A stretch of 64,000 nucleotides of DNA from Triglochin maritima (taxonomy: Eukaryota > Streptophyta > Magnoliopsida > Alismatales > Juncaginaceae), in contig OY821775.1 in the NCBI GenBank assembly GCA_963682175.1, positions 29,758,053 through 29,822,052 of the forward strand. Direction: 5' to 3'. The notes below the pieces were generated by a model that was given only the letters and a program-made list of their open reading frames with translations, was not told the DNA's origin and did no database searches. The position numbers were made by a program, and so were the translations under genes. Shown in pieces: positions 56,658 to 64,000 of the stretch (within the stretch, counting starts at the first letter, position 1; every line of letters begins with the position of its first letter).

Positions 56658-57548
56658 TTGCGATTACATGCAAATATCAACCAACCAAGGAGGAGTGTAG
56701 AAAATGAGGACATTGAAGTCCTAGAAAAAGACTTCTTCAAATACCTCAAGAACGATAAAGAAGAAAAGAATGAAAGAAGAGGTAGAAGATGTGAAAAGAG
56801 AGAAAAGAAGAAGGAGAAGGAAGAGAGTGAAAATGAGAGAAGAGAAGGGGAGAAGAAAAATGAGAGAAGGGAGAGGAGAAGAGAAAAGGAGAAGAGCAAG
56901 AGAAGAGAAAGGAAGGAGGAAGCACAAAAGGCTACATGGGATGATTCTTCATCACCATCAACATCGTCGTCTTCCTTGCAAAGTAGAAGAGAGGTGGCTC
57001 ACTCATGCTTCATGGCTATTGAAGATGATCAAAGTGATGTAGAATCTAACTCTTGTTCTAGTAATTCATTCTCAACTAAGTCATATTATAGTGATAGCTC
57101 ACATTCTAGTGTTAATAAAGAAAAGTATACAGATGTTGAGCTTCAAAATGCATTTCATGACTTAGTTAAACAATATGAGATCATTTGTGAAAAGAACAAA
57201 AATGCTAGAAAGCTAATCAAAGATCTCCAAAGTCAAATTGAAACATGCATGAATGAGAAAAATGAGGTTCTTGCTAAATTTGAAAATAATGCATCAAATC
57301 TTGATAAATTAAAAGCAACACTCATAGATGTTGAACAATTATATCTTCATGCTTGCAATGTGCAATTAAGAAAAGATCTAGAAAAGTTCACACATGGAAC
57401 TAAGATGCTTAACATGCTATTAGGAAGTCAAAGACAATCTTTGCAAAAACATGGTTTAGGATACAATGCTAAATTGAAAAACCATGCATCTTATACAATT
57501 TTAAATGGAAAGCACCTAGTTGTAAAGCATAGTTCCTCAAGTGTGTAG
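56658..57548 (+). CDS. gag C-terminal region: ER/K-rich helix, acidic-Ser linker, coiled coil
   Basis: 296 open codons continuing the gag frame after one stop. About residues 20-95 are almost only Glu, Lys and Arg with a few Asn/Ser (KEEKNERRGRRCEKREKKKE and similar runs), the composition of a single stable alpha-helix. KATWDDSSSPSTSSSS and an acidic FMAIEDDQSDVESN linker follow, then a coiled coil (about 150-240) ending RKDLEKFTHGTKMLNMLLGS and QKHGLGYN. In related copia elements a CCHC knuckle precedes KATWDD; here none is present. Probably translated only as part of gag when intact. Confidence 0.7.
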   Translation: MRLHANINQPRRSVENEDIEVLEKDFFKYLKNDKEEKNERRGRRCEKREKKKEKEESENERREGEKKNERRERRREKEKSKRRERKEEAQKATWDDSSSPSTSSSSLQSRREVAHSCFMAIEDDQSDVESNSCSSNSFSTKSYYSDSSHSSVNKEKYTDVELQNAFHDLVKQYEIICEKNKNARKLIKDLQSQIETCMNEKNEVLAKFENNASNLDKLKATLIDVEQLYLHACNVQLRKDLEKFTHGTKMLNMLLGSQRQSLQKHGLGYNAKLKNHASYTILNGKHLVVKHSSSSV

Positions 57549-58253
57549 CCTCCTAAAACCAAAATGGGTTGGATTGCCAAAGCTAATATTCAAGGACCCA
57601 AAGTTGTTTGTGTACCAAAATCCACACTTGTAGGTGCTTGAGGAGGAAATCGGTGGTGACCGGGTAAGCTCAAGAGTCAAATTCAAAGCCGGTTGCATCA
57701 CCAAATGAGATTAGAAGCAATTCAAGTTTCAAAGTGGGTATAATTCTTATCCTCAATATTTTTTGAATAAATTGGTTCTAGTCTAGGTTTTAACATGACT
57801 AATTGACATATCATTTATTCATTCATTGCAAATCTTAAATTTGAATCACATCCATAATTTTAGAGTCAAATTTTCTAAATGGATGTCAAAAGGGGAAATG
57901 AAAACATCACATGCTATATTGTAATATTTGTTTGATGTTAATAGGGGAGAAATAACAATGAACTTAATTGAAAAATCATATTCATATTGATAGGGGGAGC
58001 TTATTGAATATCATTTTTGTAAATGTAATGAAGTTGCTCCCCCGAAAATTTGCACTTCAATTGAACTTAATTCGTATAAATTTTTGATTGATGTCAAACG
58101 GGGAGCGATAATAAAGGGGGTAATGTGGAATTTGATTTTAAATTGAACAAAAACTTTGCACATCCATTGGGGGAGCATTTATATGCATAGTTTACATTTA
58201 AAAAAAATTCCATGTATTAAGATATAGGTTGCCATCATAAAAAAGGTGGAGAT
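57549..58253 (+). other. GOC-3 non-coding tail with purine-run ladder
   Basis: Starts with the decayed gag-pro linker (MGWIAKANIQGPKVV-like). Then come seven G-runs in purine context (AAAAGGGGAAATG, AGGGGAGAAA, AGGGGGAGC, CGGGGAGCG, AAGGGGGTAATG, TGGGGGAGC and the terminal AAAAAAGGTGGAGAT). No open frame. Confidence 0.65.
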
Positions 58254-59722
58254 TGTTAGCTTTTTGGCCTTAATCTATGTTTTGATGATTTAATCAACCT
58301 AATCTTGATTATTATCATGTAGAGTAGCACACATATTGCATTGTATATATATTTCTTTCTGTTAACCTCTACAGGTGATCAAGACTCAAGGAAGAAAGTA
58401 AATCAAGTCAAGACATGTAATCAAGCTCTTTTGAAGACATGTATTTTGTATTTCTTTGAGTTTTTAGGAACTTTGTGTAATTGAGAATACCTAAGCTAAA
58501 AACTACTCAAACACACACTAGGTTCTGTATAGAAGTCACACACAAAATTTCACATAATTTGGACTTCAATAGATCACCCAGACTTAGACCGGAAAACACT
58601 AAACCTGAACCCAAACTGTTTGTCCACATTCGGTCGACCGAAACAGACCATTCGCTCGACCGAGGGATCAATTATTCTGTTAGTGTTTCACTGCCTAAGT
58701 TCAGTCGACCGTCCAGACCTTTTCGGTTGACCGAGTCCCAAGTATTTTCTGACCGTTTGTTTTGTCGTATATACCCAACGGTCGTATTCGTATTAACCAA
58801 AAATACCCCAAATACATTTGATGTATTCGGTCGACCGAGATCGTGTTCGGTCGACCGAATTTATGTCTCTTGACAAACCCAAATATCCTGCCGGAATTCC
58901 GTCGACCGTAGATCTTGGTTCGGTTGACCGAATAGAACTTTGTTTGTAAACCCCAAACTGCCTTGTGTGAATCGGTCGACCAAACCCTATTCGGTGTTCG
59001 ACCGATCACTTAAGTGTATTTAAGTCTTAGCGTTGGGCGGTCGACCGTTCCTTAACCGATCGAGCAAACTGAGTACAAAACTGCCAAACGGTCGACCGAA
59101 CTGCCCCATTCGGTCGACCGAATTAACTCAGTATTGGGTCCTGCTAGTTTCTATTTTGTGTATCTTACACCAACTCTTACCCAATTAACCCTAACAGTTA
59201 TATTCTCTTTAATGCTTATAAATAGAGTTGTAAAACACATTTTAACGCAACTCTCCCACACATATTTGACTCATACATTAGAGAGAAGATCCAAACACTC
59301 CAAGCCTCAAACCTTCCACACTTTAGTCATAAATCCAATCTCACTCAAGTGTCTCGAGTTTAGAGGGTGTTGTTTCACTCAAGATTTCGTTTGTAAAGAA
59401 GCAAGAACTTTGGTGAAAGCCCTAAGTGTTCCTCTCGGATTGTGAGAGAAGAAAGTCAAGCTCACGAGGGTGTTCGTGGAGCTTGTTTTGTAAAAGGCAT
59501 TCTCTCCCGGCCCGGAACGGGGAGTGGATAGTGAAGATGCGAGCGGAACTCGAATGTCGAGCGGATCTTGCATGAGAGGTTGGAGGCGGTGGCCGAACCT
59601 CTGTAAAAACCCCTGAGTCCATTGTGGTTTGCATTATTCCTTCCTTAATTGCCTTTTTGTTTAAATTCCGTTGCACATTACTTGATCGATCAAACAAGTG
59701 GGTAATTCCGCTGCGTACTACA
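58254..59722 (+). repeat. 3' LTR of GOC-3 with rewritten last 30 bp
   Basis: 1469 bp, closely similar to the 5' LTR until about 59707. There the normal end (AGCTTAAAAGTGATTAG... to GATCCTACA) is replaced by CCGCTGCGTACTACA. AATTCCGCTGCG occurs about 45 bp upstream in both LTRs (AATTCCGTTGC here), so the change looks like template slippage. The terminal CA and target duplication are still present. Confidence 0.9.
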
Positions 59723-59727
59723 CTCTC

Positions 59728-60422
59728 TTCTCATACGACTCCTATCACTCGGGAAATTAGATCCGAGGGGACTTAGTGCCTGGTGCTCTCGAGTCATCTG
59801 ACGTGGGATGCATCGACTGAACTCCCGTTACATGGGTGGTAGGGGTAACACTATGTGGAGATTTGGGGGAAGGTGTACGTGATAATGTAAGTTCACACAG
59901 GCAATGATGCACGAAACCAGATCCTGGGAGAATCAAACACCAACAAATGTAATTCTTCAAAGAAAAAAGAAAAAAATAGTCAAATAAGAACCTTAATGGA
60001 CTTTACACAATGTATCACTTTAGGATGTTAAGGCTGCCCATGTCTTTCACTTAAGTCCTTAATTAACTTTCACGAATGATTCACTAAACTAGGTGTGTGG
60101 ATTGATTACATATATAGAGTCGGCCCGTAGCATTACAGCGTCCAATAATCGACAAAAATAAGCCAATTGAGTCATGTTGCTAGGTTGAATAATGCATCTT
60201 TGTGCGGATTTTGTGAGTGTATCCGTTGAAAACCTTCAGGAGACAACACTCCTCATCCTTAGCGACAAGAACGTTTAACGGCTTGTTGCACGTGCTAAGT
60301 GCAACCGTGATTCCTACGAAAGTGAGCTAGGATTTCCCTGTTATACGTATGCTTTTCCTTTCTTTCATTTTTCTCTTTCTTTGTTTAGCTCGGCACTAGC
60401 AAAACTTAAGTGTGGGGGTATT
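59728..60422 (+). other. 3' untranslated region of Athila-like element 2, downstream part
   Basis: Continues 54434 when GOC-3 is removed and matches 5970-6659 of element 1. It ends in the G-rich tract AAGTGTGGGGGTATT just before the LTR, the likely plus-strand primer. Confidence 0.75.
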
Positions 60423-61713
60423 TGATTGACATCATTTGATGCATTCATTTGTGTCTTATATCCATTATCTTGAACCTAAACAATGCTACGTAACGAGTTT
60501 TATGTTTTAGTTTCAGGAATAAACAAGTTTGAGGAGAAGAAGCATAAAAAGACCTAAAAGTAGGAAAATGGACTGAGTTGTGAGACTTGGGGACTAAGAT
60601 GCAAGGGAGAAGGACCTGAATGTAAGACCAAAGGACCAATAAGCAAATGAAAATACTTCACACCATCATGATGAGTATTTTGGCAATTCGGGTCGGGCCT
60701 AAAATCCAACTTACTCGGGTGCATCAAAAACATGAATAAAACAAACCAACAAACCCGAACCAAAATCCAAAGCGGATCCGGACTCTGTCGACCGCGAATT
60801 GGCGGTCGAGTCTGTTCCGGAGCCAACACACTTTGGGCAGAACATGTATTAGGGTGGTTTTTATCTATTTCTGGTGTTGTATTAGTAACACATCGGGGGA
60901 TTGTCCCGTATTACCTAATCTATGCCTATAAATAGAGGTCCTCACCTTCCATTATAATCACTACATGCTTGGTGGCTATTCTTCCTACTTGAAGTGGAGT
61001 CTTGGCGCAAATACTAAAGTAGGAAGATGCTACTTGGATTGTGAGTCTGAATTTAATAAAAGTTTCTTTGTTATGTTGCTTGTTTCATGTTGCTTGCACA
61101 CTTAGTTTAATTTCATTTCATTAATCTTAGTAACTTAGTTAATATATTTTACTTTCTTAGGATAATAATTAGTGTAATGGGTAGTGAGTAGTTCCATCCC
61201 CTTTGGGGGGTGCAATTTAGGTTTTATACATGCAAAAGGGAATGGAAATGAATGCTTTGTATGAAATGTATTGATAAACATAAATGTATGCTTGCTTGTT
61301 TAGGATAGAACTTGTGACTTGATGGTTTTGCCACAAATATTAATACCTCTCATTCTTCTTTAGGTTCTGAAATAACCAACTTGTATATGTGAATGTTAAT
61401 CAACTTGGTTAGTAATGGGATTGATAGGTTTTGCCATAAACATTAGACACTTCCTATACATGAAAAACTTGATTGCATTCTTCACCATCTTCTTGCTTTT
61501 GTACACTCACTCCCCCCTCAGGGGTCCCTCTTCCTAATTTGCACTTCCACTTTTGGTTCTTTCGATTTAGTTTGCTTCATTAGTTGTTGTTTTCCTTTAC
61601 ATTTCTTGTTACTAGTTTAACATAACTTAGATTAGCATATCCATAAATATTCTCCCATTTTTTGCCACTTGATTTTGGTCAAGCCAGAGGCTGCTCACCT
61701 CCATGCGGACGAC
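60423..61713 (+). repeat. 3' LTR of Athila-like element 2, 3'-truncated
   Basis: Starts TGATTGACATC. U3 carries GACCGCGAATTGGCGGTC (60790-60807) and a TATA box (CTATAAATAGAG, about 60926). It ends in GCGGACGA(C) where another LTR begins. Confidence 0.8.
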
Positions 61714-62529
61714 TGATTGGCATCATTTCATGTTTATATTTGTATCTTATATCCATTATCTTTCACCTAAACAATGCTATGTTACGAGTTTTATGTTTAG
61801 TTTTCAGGAATAAATAGGTTTGAAGAGATGAAGCATAAAAGGACCCAAAAGTTGGGAAAAAGGACTGAATTGTGAAATCGGGGGACTAAGATGCAAGGGA
61901 GAAGAACCTGAATGTAAGACACAAGGACCTAAGAGCAAAACAGAATACTCCACACCATCATGGGGAGTATTTTACCAATTCGATTCGGGTCGGAGCTCCA
62001 ACAAGTCAAGTAACCGCATCAAAGACCAACAATACCAGAAAGAAAAGCCCACAACAAATTCCAACGCGATCCGAAGTATTTGGACCGCCAATACTTTGAT
62101 TAGTGGACCTATTTTATGGGGAATGATGAGGTTAGGATATGGATGAAGTTAATATTGGAAACACAATTTGTAGTGTATGTGCTCTTGTTGCCTTTACCTT
62201 ACCTAATGTCTTGTATGTTTTAATGATGTAGTCTTATCTTAATTGATGTGGAGGCATAGTAGGGTATAGTCTTTATACTTGAGTTCATGTAGCTTCATTC
62301 CAATTATTGTCTTGTATGTTTTAATGATGTAGTCTTATCTTAATTCATGTGGAGGCAAAGTTGGATGTAGTTTTATGATTTCATGCACTACATGTTGTGA
62401 GGAGCTTAATGAACACACACACACTTCTTTATGTTCACATTATTTCTCTACCCCCTTTGGGCTTTAGTTTTCTTGCTTTTCTTCCATTTCCTTTTTGCAT
62501 CTTAGTGTAGTTTAGTGTAACCAACCTTT
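61714..62529 (+). repeat. second Athila-type LTR fragment, subfamily with 100-bp duplication
   Basis: Starts TGATTGGCATC and, after about 400 bp and a deletion, holds the duplicated GTCTTGTATGTTTTAATGAT segment (62200 and 62307). It matches the reverse complement of 21740-22030 in the solo LTR. It ends ACCAACCTTT at 62529, where the next LTR starts. Confidence 0.75.
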
Positions 62530-63093
62530 TGTGGGGATCTTAAGGGGCCCTCTAGTGATCGTAATTAAACAAGATGCGGAATTAAAAACTAATTACGAAC
62601 TAACAACTAATCATGCAAGGGTTATTCTAAGAGATAGAGAACTTGCGAACCAACGTTGAAGTCGACGCCCGATTTAACGAGGTTCAGCACCCTCCCCGGG
62701 TCCTAGTCCTCTCTCACAAGCCCCGCTCGTCCCTTGAGCCTCGCTTGTGGTTTCCACTATCCGATCTCTGTTACCGGGCCGAGATCAACGCCTTTACAAA
62801 CCCGAGCCTCGCGAACAACCTCGCCTCGCCCGTGTCTCCTCTCACAACCCGAGAGGGAGCTTCCTTGAAGCTATTACAACTCTTGTGATTTGGATGAAAG
62901 AATGGAATCACAACTCTTGCTAATGACACTCTAACTTTGAGCACACTTGGATTATGATATGGATCTAGGAATACAAGTGGTGAAGTTTTGGCTTGAGTGT
63001 ATAGGATTTGAGCTTTGAAGGTGTGGGAAAGATAGCACAAGGATACTTGATGTTTGGAGAGTGTAGTGCTTGTGTTGTGCTTCTAATGAGGTC

Positions 63094-63101
63094 CTTATAT
63101 A
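63094..63101 (-). promoter_or_regulatory. TATA box of right-edge LTR
   Basis: TATATAAG on the minus strand, about 95 bp downstream of the U3 array in transcription direction. Confidence 0.6.
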
Positions 63102-63194
63102 GGCTTCAAAGCTCTTAGAGTCGTTGGGGAGTGGGTGAGAAAGTTGACCCATGAAATGTGATGATGTGACAAAAGTTCGGGCAGAATTTGCACG

Positions 63195-63770
63195 CTCCTC
63201 GGTAGATCGTTAACCCAACGGATTACCGACGATGGTCATTTCGGTTTACCGAATCTTATTCGGTTAACCGCTCACTCAACTCCAGTAGCTCTCTAACTAG
63301 CAACCCTAATATAATTCGGTTTACCGAAACCTATTCGGTGAACCGTTCCAAATTGGACAGTAAGATTGGTAGGGTTCTGTTTATGCTAAGTTCGGTTGAC
63401 CGTGTATACTTCGGTATACCGAAGTAGCGCGGGAATTGCGCTGACAAAGCGTGGGAGATTGGTTTACCAATAATGGTCAAGTTAAATAGTCGTTGGTCTC
63501 CTAAAGCAATATGATTCGGTTGAGCGAATGAAGTTCGGTGTACCGAATATGGATAAGTCAATTTGGCTTTAGGTCAAGATATAAATACGACCGTTGGATC
63601 AAAGTCCAAAACCGGTCCAGGCTAATTCGGTCTACCGAAGGCGGTTCGGTATACCGAGGAGGTTATTCCAGGGAACACCTAAAGGATTCTACACGGTTGA
63701 CCGCAAGGTGTTCGGTGGACCGAACTCTACAAGATTCGGTTTACCGAGAGGGGGTCGGTTAACCGTGGGG
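63195..63770. repeat. CGGTNNACCG array with varied centres
   Basis: About fifteen copies of CGGTNNACCG. The outer CGGT/ACCG is kept while the centre varies: TT, TA, GA, TG, CT, AT and GG. CGGTCGACCG itself is rare here. Confidence 0.8.
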
Positions 63771-64000
63771 ATACGGGACAGAATCCTAATGTGCTCAAGT
63801 TTACATTAATCCTTAGGACTCAAATTATACTACATTACATATTGGTCCAAAGCTTGATTACATGTCTTGAGTCTTTATCTTCTTGTCCCCAAGCTCCTTA
63901 GCTTGATTCTTCATCAACCTATTAAGAATATCGCAAGTACACGAATATATATGCAATGCATGAATTCATGTTTGCTTACTTTGATTGTCTAGGTTGATTG

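Larger units (their letters stand above)
54440..59722 (+). mobile_element. gag-only copia element GOC-3, complete ends
   Basis: The best-preserved member of the family, 5283 bp: 5' LTR 54440-55940, primer site, gag region 55993-57548, non-coding tail, purine tract AAAAAAGGTGGAGAT (58239-58253), 3' LTR 58254-59722. A perfect 5-bp duplication CTCTC lies at 54435-54439 and 59723-59727. Element 1 shows the undisturbed target (GTGTTCTCTCTTCTCGCATG, about 5958-5977). There is no trace of protease, integrase, RT or RNase H in the 2.3-kb internal region. Confidence 0.92.
49782..61713 (+). mobile_element. Athila-like Ty3/gypsy element 2, internally deleted, split by GOC-3
   Basis: 5' LTR from 49782 (TGATTGACATC), then, through a deletion that removed the primer site, gag, protease and RT, directly into the end of RNase H and integrase (51147-52550). 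An additional ORF (53010-53740) and a long 3' untranslated region follow, interrupted at 54440-59722 by GOC-3. The 3' LTR starts at 60423. At 61714 a further LTR copy begins, so the true right end and target duplication are not available. Without GOC-3 it would span about 6.6 kb. Confidence 0.8.
62530..64000 (-). mobile_element. GOC-related LTR running off the right edge
   Basis: Minus-orientation LTR whose 3' end is at 62530 (plus TGTGGGGATC). R-U5 is at 62690-62880 (plus CTCTCACAACCCGAGAGGGA), the TATA box at 63101-63094 and the U3 array at about 63195-63770. The last 200 bp match 480-700 at the left edge. No primer site is seen on the left, so it may be a solo LTR. It is probably within about 50-100 bp of its end. 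Confidence 0.7.

Overview
Plant (angiosperm) nuclear DNA, AT-rich, made almost wholly of nested and broken retrotransposons. I see no convincing host protein gene, no rRNA or tRNA gene and no CRISPR array. The plant assignment rests on the element types: Athila-like Ty3/gypsy elements with a TGGCGCCGTTGCCGG primer site, Ty1/copia elements with TGGTATCAGAGC-type initiator-tRNA-Met primer sites, L1-type LINEs with a DUF4283-like ORF1, a chromovirus pol and a probable MuDR-like remnant. I cannot name the species. Family assignments come from motifs read by eye.

Layout. 1-10196: a gag-only copia element on the minus strand (called GOC-1), split by a degenerate Athila-like element (1039-7924, 5-bp target duplication ACAAT). 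10197-16620: a second gag-only element (GOC-2, plus) carrying a solo LTR at 13440-14965 (duplication ATTAT). 16621-18100: a broken Athila-type LTR. 18101-23525: LINE-1, interrupted by an LTR stub with its own primer site (19173-20662, CTTTC) and an Athila-type solo LTR (21501-22940, minus, GGGAG). 23526-28991: LINE-2, head to tail behind LINE-1, with a purine-rich leader. 28992-30041: another purine-rich tract, then a MuDR-like relic. 30046-34224: an LTR fragment, then a copia-type LTR containing about five 550-bp tandem units. 34225-43272: a copia element on the minus strand with open gag, ruined pol and about 1% different LTRs. 43273-46042: LINE-3 (minus), cut off by that element. 46043-47085: tail of a further gag-only copy (GOC-4). 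47086-49292: chromovirus pol fragment (minus). 49782-61713: a second Athila-like element with integrase and an extra ORF, split by the best-preserved gag-only element, GOC-3 (54440-59722, CTCTC). 61714-62529: another Athila-type LTR piece. 62530-64000: a GOC-type LTR running off the right edge.

Three themes stand out. First, LTRs from different copia families carry dense arrays of one palindromic motif, CGGTCGACCG (more loosely CGGTNNACCG), upstream of the TATA box in U3. Second, the gag-only family has no pol, and a Lys/Glu/Arg-rich helix stands where related elements have a CCHC zinc knuckle; the neighbouring copia element likewise has open gag and dead pol, so both look like trans-mobilised parasites. 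Third, the 550-bp satellite is recognisably an amplified internal piece of a copia LTR.
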